64,000 bases of DNA, taken from Macrosoma leucophasiata. Lineage: Eukaryota > Arthropoda > Insecta > Lepidoptera > Hedylidae. Of the stretch, positions 56,036-64,000 are shown piece by piece. Where the stretch lies: positions 10,354,001-10,418,000 of the forward strand of contig JAWQUS010000017.1 of the NCBI GenBank assembly GCA_036365455.1. The letters run 5' to 3'. Under the pieces are notes generated by a model, which was not told the DNA's origin, searched no databases, and was given only the letters and a program-made list of their open reading frames with translations. A program made the translations under genes and the position numbers. Numbering within the stretch: position 1 is the stretch's first letter; the number at the start of each line of letters is the position of its first letter.

Positions 56036-56349
56036 AAAAACATAACTTCACGCCTGTAATCCCCGAAGGTTTCATTCATTGAATCATACATGCAAATACC
56101 CTCGATTTGCCGTTTAAGTTTGGGCCCATGTAACAGGTGGCGGGCCTATTGACATCTCCGGGCACATTACCAAATTCGAGGTACTGGGAAACTTATAGAA
56201 AATGGAAAAATCTCAATACAACTAGAGGTAAAGGATTTTACACCGTTATCTCTAATATCTCCCGACTCTCCCGGGTTCGACTCCCGGGAATCGAACCCAG
56301 GACCCCAGCGTAGTAGAAGTGGCCTGCTACCACTAGGCTACTGAGGCAG
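56036..56349 (-). mobile_element. SINE D, copy with intact tRNA head
   Basis: Minus: 'actgcctcagtagcctagtg' (A box) to 'ctgggttcgattcccggg' (B box, 56277-56300), body, and tail 'ggggattacaggcgtgaagt' at 56042-56066. The tRNA-like part ends in a duplicated 'ttcgactcccgggaatcg' palindrome. Confidence 0.8.
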
Positions 56350-56423
56350 TTTATGTTTTTTTTCATATTTAGAACATTCGTCAAAATATCAAAGATTTTC
56401 AATATCGTACTTTTGCGACTTTT

Positions 56424-56610
56424 ATTACTAAACTTGCCCGCGGCTTCGCCCGCGTGGATGTCGTTTTATTAATCTTTTTTCTTAAATTTTCTTTGCTATA
56501 AACCTCACGGAGCCCGAGTCCTTTCCAACGAATGCAAAACCGTGGAAATCGGTTCGTGCGTTCTGGAGTTATAGCGTCAGGAAGGAAAACCCGACTTATT
56601 TTTATATTAT
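56424..56610 (+). mobile_element. Dispersed repeat G, short copy
   Basis: 'gcccgcggcttcgcccgcgt', 'ccgtggaaatcggttcgtgc', 'ggagttatagcgtcagg', then 'ttatattatag' directly before the next element. Confidence 0.7.
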
Positions 56611-56612
56611 AG

Positions 56613-56710
56613 ACTAGCTGTGCCCTTAACTTCGTTCGCGTGGAATAGTGGCTTTGGGCAGCTTTTTTGGATATAACTTTTGGTTAATTTTGGATCATAC
56701 AAAAACAACA
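56613..56710 (+). mobile_element. Leader of the minisatellite-bearing element
   Basis: 'actagctgtgcccttaac' to 'atacaaaaacaac', followed at once by the 15-bp array. The diverged minus copy is at 22941-23045. Confidence 0.75.
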
Positions 56711-57022
56711 CGCTGGACGTCGAGACGCTGGGCGTCGGGACGCTGGGCGTCGGGACGCTGGGCGTCGGGACGCTGGGCGTCGGGACGCTGGGCGTCGGGA
56801 CGCTGGGCGTCGGGACGCTGCGCGTCGGGACGCTGCGCGTCGGGACGCTGGGCGTCGGGTCGCTGGGCATCGAGACGCTCGACGTCGGGACCTTGGGCGT
56901 CTGGTCGCTGGGCGTCAAGACGCTCGACGTCGGGGCGCTCGACGTCGGGGCGCTGGGCGTCGGGAAGCTGGGCGTCGGGACGCTGGGCGTCGGGACGCTG
57001 GGCGTCGGGACGCTGGGCGTCG
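56711..57022 (+). repeat. 15-bp minisatellite, array 1
   Basis: About 20 units of GACGCTGGGCGTCGG. In each unit GACGC and GCGTC can pair around TGG. The units read as Val-Pro-Thr-Pro-Ser on one strand only because 15 is a multiple of 3. Confidence 0.95.
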
Positions 57023-57203
57023 TTTTACTTATAGTAAAAGGCCATTTTAAACTTATATATAATATTTTTTATAGAAAATTGTTATGAAGTTTTGTATAAT
57101 AATAATTAGTATAAAATTTCAGTCAATTAGTGCTTAATAGAGAATAAAAAATAGACAGACAGCGGAGAATTAGTAATCCGTAGGGTCCGTATACAAAAAC
57201 AAC
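57023..57203 (+). repeat. Spacer of the macro-repeat, copy 1
   Basis: 'cgttttacttatagtaaaag' to 'ccgtatacaaaaacaa', including a repeat F end ('gacagacagcggagaatta', 'aatccgtagggtccg'). Almost identical to 57277-57456. Confidence 0.9.
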
Positions 57204-57276
57204 ACGCTGGACGTCGAGATGCTGGACGTCGGGACGCTGGGCGTCGGGACGCTGGGCGTCGGGACGCTGGGCGTCG
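57204..57276 (+). repeat. 15-bp minisatellite, array 2 (short)
   Basis: About five units, opening 'cgctggacgtcgagatgctg' exactly as array 3 does. Confidence 0.95.
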
Positions 57277-57456
57277 TTTTACTTATAGTAAAAGGCCATT
57301 TTAAACTTATATATAATATTTTTTATAGAAAATTGTTATGAAGTTTTGTATAATAATAATTAGTATAAAGTTTCAGTCAATTAGTGCTTAATAGAGAATG
57401 AAAAATAGACAGACAGCGGAGAATTAGTAATCCGTAGGGTCCTTATACAAAAACAA
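57277..57456 (+). repeat. Spacer of the macro-repeat, copy 2
   Basis: Matches 57023-57203 apart from single changes (gtataaag/gtataaaa; gtcctta/gtccgta). Leads into array 3. Confidence 0.9.
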
Positions 57457-59350
57457 CACGCTGGACGTCGAGATGCTGGACGTCGGGACGCTGGGCGTCG
57501 GGACGCTGGGCGTCGGGACGCTGGGCGTCACGCTGGGCGTCGGGACGCCGGGCGTCGGGACGCCGGGCGTCGGGACGCCGGGCGTCGGAATGCTGGGCAT
57601 CGGGACGATGGGGGTCGAGACACTTGACGTCGGGACGCTGAGCGTCGAGACGCTGGGCGTCGGGACGCTGAGCGTCGAGACGCTGGGCGTCGGGACGCTG
57701 GGTGTCGGGACGCTGGGCGTCGAGACGCTCAATGTCGGGACGCTGGGCATCGGAACGCTGGCCGACGGGACGCTCAACGTCGGGACGCTGGGTGTCGGGA
57801 CGCTGGGCGTCGAGACGCTCAATGTCGGGACGCTGGGCATCGGAACGCTGGCCGACGGGACGCTCAACGTCGGGACGCTGAGCGTCGAGACGCTGGGCGT
57901 TGGGACGCTGAGCGTCGAGACGCTGGGCGTAGGGACGCTGAGCGTCGAGACGCTGGGCGTTGGGACGCTGAGCGTCGGGACGATGGGCGTCGAGACACTT
58001 GACGTCGGGACGCTGAGCGTCGAGACGCTGGGCGTCGGGACGCTGGGCATCGGAACGCTGGCCGACGGGACGCTCAACGTCGGGACGCCGGGCGTCGGGA
58101 CGCCGGGCGTCGGGACGCCGGGCGTCGGGACGCTGGGCATCGGAACGCTGGCCGACGGGACGCTCAACGTCGGGACGCTGAGCGTCGAGACGCTGGGCGT
58201 TGGGACGCTGAGCGTCGAGACGCTGGGCGTAGGGACGCTGAGCGTCGAGACGCTGGGCGTTGGGACGCTGAGCGTCGGGACGATGGGCGTCGAGACACTT
58301 GACGTCGGGACGCTGAGCGTCGAGACGCTGGGCGTCGGGACGCTGGGCATCGGAACGCTGGCCGACGGGACGCTCAACGTCGGGACGCCGGGCGTCGGGA
58401 CGCCGGGCGTCGGGACGCTGGGCGTCGGAATGCTGGGCATCGGGACGATGGGCGTCGAGACACTTGACGTCGGGACGCTGAGCGTCGAGATGCTGGGCGT
58501 CGGGACGCTGAGCGTCGAGACGCTGGGCGTCGGGACGCTGGGTGTCGGGACGCTGGGCGTCGAGACGCTCAATGTCGGGACGCTGGGCATCGGAACGCTG
58601 GGCGTCGGGACGCCGGGCGTCGGGACGCCGGGCGTCGGGACGCTGGGCGTCGGGACGCTGGGCGTCACGCTGGGCGTCGGGACGATGGGCGTCGAGACAC
58701 TTGACTTCGGGACGCTGAGAGTCGAGACGCTGGGCGTCGGGACGCTGGGTGTCGGGACGCTGGGCGTCGAGACGCTGGGCGTCAAGACGCTCAATGTCGG
58801 GACGCTGGGCATCGGAACGCTGGCCGACGGGACGCTCAACGTCGGGACGCTGGGTGTCGAGACGCTGGGCGTTGGGACGCTGGGCGTCGGGACGCTGAGC
58901 GTCGGGACGCTGGGCGTCGGGACGCAGGGCGTCGGGACGCTGGGCGTCGGGACGCTGGGCATCGGGACGCTGGGCGTCACGCTAGACTTCGGGACGCCGG
59001 GCGTCGGGACGCTGGGCGTCGGGACGCTGGGCGTCGGGACGCTGGGCGTCGGGACGCTGGGCGTCGGGACGCTGGGCGTCGGGACGCTGGGCGTCGGGAC
59101 GCTGGGCGTCGGGACGCTGGGCGTTGGGACGCTGAGCGTCGAGACGCTGGGCGTCGGGACACTTGACGTCGGGACACTTGACGTCGGGACGCTGGGCGTC
59201 GGGACACTTGACGTCGGGATGCTGGGCGTCGGGACGCCGGGCGTCGGGACGCCGGGCGTCGGGACGCCGGGCGTCGGGACCCCGGGCGTCGGGACGCTGG
59301 GCGTCGGGACCCTGGGCGTCGGGACGCTGGGCAACGGGACGCTGGTCGTC
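57457..59350 (+). repeat. 15-bp minisatellite, array 3 (~126 units)
   Basis: A 1.9-kb array of GACGCTGGGCGTCGG variants. Higher-order structure is plain: 57841-58123 recurs identically at 58141-58423 (300-bp period, 20 units). 57541-57760 recurs with few changes at 58381-58600 (840-bp period). A 90-bp step occurs around 57721/57811. Marker variants such as 'gctggccgacgg' and 'acacttgacgtc' reveal the copies. The right third (59000-59130) is nearly homogeneous. Open frames of 636 and 640 codons on opposite strands are consequences of the 15-bp unit. Confidence 0.97.
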
Positions 59351-60133
59351 TATGAAGAAACGAAACAAATCAGAAAACGATTCAGTTTAGTTTGAATAAA
59401 AACGGCCACAGCTCCTGCTAAAAATCCAAGCCTTCTTCATCTAACGGGTTGGGGGTTGATATGTCAATGAGTATGGACTTTTATTTGTATAAACATATAA
59501 TATGAAGATGATTCTCAGTAATTCAAAAAATATGTATTTGATAAGTTACTGATAAAAATATCTTCAAACGAGATCAGTAAAGAGCCAGAATGTGAGAATT
59601 TCAAAGAAAAAACCCAATTACTATAATATATACATTCGCAATAGTATATCAAAAGAAACTTCTCGAGAAATGTCATCGATCGGAAACGGAAAATAAATAT
59701 CAGTGAATCTGAAATCACAAGTGATTGTGAGAATCGCCACCAATACCCAAGCGTCTCATTTTGCCGCCCATTTCGTTGATAACGCGGCTCTTTATCGATT
59801 CTATGAAAACATAATATTTTCCTTTAGAAGAGTCCTATCACGCTCATATATAGAAGACATAATAACTTACACATATTCTTTATCGATTGGTTTTTATTTA
59901 TTGTTTTATGTACCAAATTAATACTGTTTACTTGATCGTTATATTGTACGAGTACAATATGCTGATTAATTTTCTTTCACCAATCCCATATTTTAACAGA
60001 ATCTTCACTTATTAAATTCAGGAGAAAAAAGGTTTAATTAATGATTTTGCGCTGAGATTGGAACTAGGTATTAATGAGCTATTATCAGATAGCTTTATAA
60101 AAACCTTTAGAAACTAAAACACTATCATTGAAA
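59351..60133. other. Unassigned AT-rich sequence
   Basis: No gene recognised. A small palindrome, ATATTGTAC/GTACAATAT, is at 59941-59960. Confidence 0.5.
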
Positions 60134-60189
60134 AATGTATCAAAACCGAGGCGTGGAGGTGATCCTCCACGCCTCAGTTTTGTTACATT
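60134..60189. repeat. 26-bp hairpin
   Basis: AATGTA.CAAAAC.GAGGCGTGGAGG pairs with its complement around the loop TGAT with only two mismatches, one of which is G-U on minus-strand RNA. It stands alone in AT-rich sequence. Confidence 0.85.
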
Positions 60190-60387
60190 CGTTCATTTCG
60201 TTACATTTCGTTTGATCGTCATCACTATATCAAGTGTAACAAAGAGTTTGTAATCAAACTCCTTCGAAACAGCTTGTCTAACTTGCACGTTGTTAAAATA
60301 AAAAATAAATAAATTTATAGCAATGAAGATTATACATACATAGAGAAGACAAGGGAAACAAAGAGTCGGATCCGGTTTTAAATTGAT

Positions 60388-60464
60388 TTGAGAGATATTT
60401 ATGTAAGATTTACATGTCATCTCTCAAACATGAGAGTTTTAACATAGTAACAACTATGTTAAAA
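60388..60464. repeat. Cluster of three palindromes
   Basis: TTGAGAGAT/ATCTCTCAA with inner ATGTAA/TTACAT (60388-60429), CTCTCA/TGAGAG (60421-60436) and TTTTAACATAGT/ACTATGTTAAAA (60437-60464) lie in succession. The first two share an arm, so alternative folds exist. Confidence 0.8.
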
Positions 60465-60542
60465 TGTGGTCGGTTAATTGACTGCCAGAAACTGGAACCG
60501 TGCTGCCAAGGGGGGTGCCCTGTCTAGGATCACAATAATAAT

Positions 60543-60753
60543 AGCAACCCTTGATACGTCCCACTGCTGGGCACGAGTCTCTCCTCTTCTTGGGAGGAGG
60601 CCTGGAGCTTACTCCACCACGCTGCACCAATACGAGTTGGTGGAGATAAGGGTACGTGGCCAACCCATTGTCAGATGTTTTTAAACCGCCCATAAGGCCT
60701 CCGACAAGGTTTAACGATAACTATCTATCGATAGCCACCGGGACCGACGGCTT
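60543..60753 (-). mobile_element. SINE-like unit A, copy 4 (5'-truncated)
   Basis: Minus copy: AATAATAAT precedes 'agcaacccttgatacgtccc' on plus. It stops at 'gaccgacggctt', short of the usual 5' edge. More diverged than the 6-kb copies. Confidence 0.8.
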
Positions 60754-61930
60754 CGAAAACGCGCATTTAAATTTGCCACTAGCGGTCACTCATCACACAC
60801 CCGACCGCGCCCGTATCGCTTCACCGAGTGCATCGCTTCCGATCTACACCAGCCTTGGGCCCGTGTGCGCTTCATCTGCACCAACCACGGGGCCATGCGC
60901 GCTTTGCTGTCTATTTTTTACTTTTATTTACTTTGGTATATATTGGTCAATAATTTACAGTTCTTTTATTGACCTATTGTAAAACATGTTGTGATATCTA
61001 CGCACCAACACAATCACTTTCATGTACGCAAGTGAGTAACTACGAGGGCTTAATCTTAGTCTTAGTTAGTAGTACGAATGAAATAAGGTACTCAATAACT
61101 AAATATGTATATATATATATATGCCGGGGATAGAGATCACAAACGTACTGAGCTGACTAAACCGATGATTATATAGAAACTCCTTATCAAAGTATTAAAC
61201 ATACCCAGTAGTTTGATTGACAAGTGTCATCAATGACACTTGTCAGTTAAATTAGAATTTGGAAATTAGAAAATAAAGGAAGGCGGTATGGGCCGGTTAT
61301 TTGATATTATAATTCTGTAACTTGATATAACAATCTAGATTCAAGTTGTACATTATGTAATAGTTTTAAACGAGATATAGTAACGATTCGCGTAGTACTG
61401 AATTGACTGACAGAAGAGATTTACATTGTGCAATGAGTATTGGTATTCCGGTAACTGTGTGCCCGGTCGTAAGAGTTTCTTGCCCGTTCTTCTCTGCCGG
61501 CGTAATCGAATGGGCGGATCTTTGGCAATAAACGACTATTGCTTCATCTTCTGCCAAACCATGTGCCTTATTTCATCACCTGCTCGAGTAACATATCGGC
61601 TTGGAAAGACACGCAGACAACACTACCTAGATGTCCTGACTGGAGAGGCCTCCTGCCGTCATATATATATCAATTTATGAACCAGATATTGTAAAAAAAT
61701 ATATACCGGCCGAATTGAGAACCTTCTCGTTTTTTGAACTCGGTTAAAAAAGGCTTCCCATACTCAAGTATCTCATTGTATCCGCCTACACTGTTGATAC
61801 AGGGACACTTTATTCTACAAATTCAATGAAAACGTTTTCTTTTCATGAATCCTATTTATGATATAACAATATGAAGAACCCGAAGTTGATACGACTATTT
61901 TCGGTTATTGATAACTTTTTTTTTTTAAAT
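60754..61930. other. Unassigned sequence with one perfect palindrome
   Basis: TGACAAGTGTCAT/ATGACACTTGTCA with a 2-base loop at 61218-61245, and a TA run at 61108-61122. A GC-rich stretch next to the SINE (60760-60905) and the 84-aa ORF at 61426 are not recognised. Confidence 0.5.
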
Positions 61931-62127
61931 ACGTTTACACTCACAGCCCCACATTAGGTATGAACCTGTATCGTGGGTGCCGTTGTACACATACAACATA
62001 TTCACAAACACCCAGACCCTAAACAAATATCTGTAGGCCATACAAATATTTGTCCCGGTGCGGGGATCGAACCCGCGACCCTTCGAATCAAGCGGTCGTC
62101 TCACACCGCTGGACCAACTGGGTCGTC
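61931..62127 (-). mobile_element. SINE C, copy 4
   Basis: Minus: head 'gacccagttggtccagcgg' to 'gggttcgatccccgcacc' (about 62054-62127), body and tail 'ggggctgtgagtgtaaacg'. Both Pol III boxes look intact. Confidence 0.85.
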
Positions 62128-62344
62128 AACTTGTTAATACCGTTTTCATTTTGATGTCTAGGTCATGACTTTGACTTTGTCCGTGTCGAGTTCGTAATAT
62201 GACGGTTCCCTAAGGATTGAATGTTCACAAAATCTGGAACACGTGTTTTATTTTATGTTTCATTTAATAAAAAGTATAATTGTAAGTTTCAAAGACATTT
62301 ATGATTGTTTTCTCTTCATACAAACTTATTGTTACGTATTAATT

Positions 62345-62585
62345 TCAAATCTATGCTAATATTATGAAGCTACAGACTTTGTTTGTTTGTTTGCTTGAAC
62401 GCGTTAATCTCAGGAGTAGTTCCTGAGATTAACGCGTTCAAGCAAACAATTTCAATACACCGATTTGAAAAAATATTTCAGTGTTAGATAGCTTTTTAAT
62501 CTATGAAGGCTTCAGGCTGGCTCGAAGATTGGTTAGGTAGGTTAACGTTGCACCCGCGCGAAGCCCGGGTGGGCCACTAGTAATT
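62345..62585 (+). mobile_element. Dispersed repeat with a perfect 28-bp palindrome
   Basis: 'ctaatattatgaagctacag', GTTT repeats, the palindrome at 62388-62448 (28-bp arms, loop GTAGT), then 'ttcagtgttagatagc' and the closing 'gcgaagcccgggtgggcc'. The outer parts are familiar lepidopteran repeat sequence; the palindrome looks like a local fold-back of its 'gaacgcgttaatctcagga' segment. Confidence 0.75.
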
Positions 62586-62603
62586 TTATATACCTAACTA
62601 ACC

Positions 62604-62855
62604 ATGTTTCCACCAGTAGTGTATGGTAAACAAGCATGTATAGACACTCACACAAAGACCAAGGTCAAAATGCAGATGCGTTACCACTCCTGAGACTGTT
62701 ATGCCTCTGTGCCGAAAATTACAGGGTTGTACATTACCACCTGACCGGAACACGATAGTGCTAAACACTTCCATTTAGCGGCAAGTATATTAGGTAATGC
62801 GGTGGTGCCTACGCCCGTGTTCTCCGTCACTGGAGCTCTACTACCGGTTAAATTA
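62604..62855 (-). mobile_element. Dispersed short repeat E, minus copy
   Basis: Complement of nearly the whole family ('ggtaaacaagcatgtataga' to 'ctccgtcactggagctctac'). Confidence 0.8.
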
Positions 62856-62909
62856 TTAAAAAGGAATTTTGATTAACAGTATTTTAAATGCACCGCCTAT
62901 TAAAATAAT

Positions 62910-63122
62910 GTTAACCAAAATTATCAAACGAAATAAAACTATCATTAAAACTCAACCGATACTTAGCACAAGTATATGCGATACTTGCAAAAATCTTTTA
63001 AACCTGTGGCCAATCCAGTGAGTGCAGGAAGCTTACCATAAATAACGTTTAGTGCTCGGTGGAGAGGTGTTCAAATTACTTCCACGTGATATATCCCACA
63101 GTCCAAGTACGTTTAGCCAATA
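62910..63122. repeat. Duplicated block, left copy
   Basis: 'ctgtggccaatccagtgagt' to 'ccaagtacgtttagcca' recurs at 63700-63914 with few differences. Confidence 0.85.
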
Positions 63123-63164
63123 TTATGAAACAGCCAAACCATATTACATTTTTTTTTTTTTTTA

Positions 63165-63210
63165 ATGAAAAATGGAAAGAAAAATTTGACTTCAGGCGAG
63201 GCTCGAACAA
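63165..63210 (-). mobile_element. Retroposon B tail fragment, minus
   Basis: Complement of the last ~40 bp of the unit: end of the tRNA-like body plus 'tcaaatttttctttcc'. It stops abruptly at 'gctcgaac'. Confidence 0.7.
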
Positions 63211-63219
63211 TAAAATATA

Positions 63220-63536
63220 TTTCACAAGCATGTGTTAATGCGAAATAATATAAAACAATTATTAAGGGTAAAAGCGACTTCTTTACGATATTCAATAAAC
63301 TGAAAAGTCTATTATATCGGTTGCCTAACTAGCATAGTTGGTAATAGATGGCGCTGCTGCTACCATAAAGCAATGCAATAGATGTGAAGGAAAGATTTGA
63401 CAAATCGGGCAGGGCTTCAGTAGCTCAATTGGAAGAGCGGCTGGACTAGATTCCCAGTAGGTCGCGAGTTCGAGCCTCGCCTGAAGTCAAATTTTTCTTT
63501 CCATTTGTCATAAAAAAAAAAAAAAATATTTCAACA
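63220..63536 (+). mobile_element. tRNA-like retroposon family B, copy at 63.3 kb
   Basis: Longest copy, aligning with 24115-24396 from 'acaattattaagggtaaaag' onward. It is flanked by a ~37-bp direct repeat (63220-63257 and 63537-63574, 'tttcacaagcatgtgttaat...'), which also lies next to the 33.5-kb copy. Confidence 0.8.
63414..63487 (+). ncRNA. tRNA-like sequence (63.4 kb)
   Basis: Same 74-nt body as at 24.3 kb, with intact acceptor, D and T stems. Confidence 0.65.
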
Positions 63537-63699
63537 TTTCACAAGCATGTGTTAATGCGAAATAATATAAAACATATTACATTATTTTCAAATATTTTAA
63601 GGTAAATTAGGAGGTCGTAGAGTGCATATCGAATTTATGGAGAGTATCCTTGTTTGGAAGTCGCCAAGAATTACGTGCAATAATTCAGGGAAAAAATAT

Positions 63700-63914
63700 A
63701 TTGACCTAATTTAACAAACGAATTTAAACTTGGTCATTAAAAACCAACCGCTATTTAGCACAATCATATCCGATACTTGCAAAAATCCTGTAAAACCTGT
63801 GGCCAATCCAGTGAGTGCGGGAAGCTTACCATAAATAACATTTAGTGCTCGGTGGAGAGGTGTTCAAATTGCTTCCACGTGATATATCCCACAGTCCAAG
63901 TACGTTTAGCCATA
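63700..63914. repeat. Duplicated block, right copy
   Basis: Partner of 62910-63122, about 790 bp away in direct orientation. The retroposon B copy lies between them. Confidence 0.85.
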
Positions 63915-64000
63915 TTGAATTTTTAAGCAAAGATGGTGCCGTTACTCGCGACCTCGCTGCTGGTTTTGTGAAGCTCGTAAAACGAATGATTTTACATTGA

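Noticed and set aside
57424..59395. ORFs of 636 and 640 codons on opposite strands (Val/Pro/Thr/Ser-rich and Gly/Val/Thr/Leu-rich)
   Set aside because: They exist only because a 15-bp tandem unit lacks stops in most frames. Several frames are open at once, with no start context or non-repetitive domain.

Overview
This window looks like non-coding, transposon-rich DNA from an insect genome, most probably a moth or butterfly (Lepidoptera). I recognise no intact host gene. The lepidopteran assignment rests on repeat families I recognise as typical of that order: a Dong-type (R4 clade) retrotransposon sitting in TAA/ATT microsatellites, RTE, BEL/Pao and Penelope remnants, several tRNA-headed SINEs, and short dispersed repeats with edges such as 'gcccagcagtgggacg' and 'agctgtgcccgcgacttcg'. 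The species cannot be named from the sequence alone.

Region 1-14.6 kb is a nested stack. A decayed RTE retrotransposon on the minus strand lies in two colinear pieces (958-3495 and 14161-14585). Between them are about 10.7 kb of an AT-rich satellite built on ATCGAT. The satellite holds two copies of a composite block (a SINE-like unit, an ATT microsatellite and a ~765-bp unclassified element). A full-length R4/Dong-like retrotransposon with an intact 1205-residue ORF (7643-11260, minus) sits in the microsatellite of the second block. It is the only long, credible protein-coding ORF in the window.

Region 14.6-33 kb is AT-rich intergenic or intronic sequence with scattered short elements: two small TIR elements (16.6 and 17.2 kb), a broken BEL/Pao integrase region (21.3-22.7 kb) abutting a GC-rich 15-bp minisatellite, tRNA-like retroposons, SINEs and a second RTE fragment (28.3-29.0 kb). 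Region 33-54 kb continues in this style: a head-to-head pair of tRNA-like retroposons (33.5-33.9 kb), a long-TIR DNA element present in full and partial copies (26.9, 32, 37.5-38.1 kb), a Tc1/mariner-like TIR element (48.1-48.6 kb), locally triplicated unique-looking sequence (39.5-40.9 and 42.4-43.3 kb), and a possible THAP zinc-finger fragment (51.7-51.8 kb).

Region 54-64 kb has a 5'-truncated Penelope-like GIY-YIG endonuclease fragment and then the most striking repeat of the window: a 15-bp self-complementary minisatellite in three arrays, the largest about 1.9 kb (57.46-59.35 kb) with higher-order structure. It is carried by a dispersed element that also occurs at 22.7-23.0 kb. Several long, nearly perfect palindromes (60.1-60.5, 61.2, 62.4 kb) and a duplicated block (62.9-63.9 kb) close the window. 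The very long ORFs across the GC-rich arrays, and the Ile/Asp-rich ORFs in the ATCGAT satellite, are artefacts of tandem repeats.
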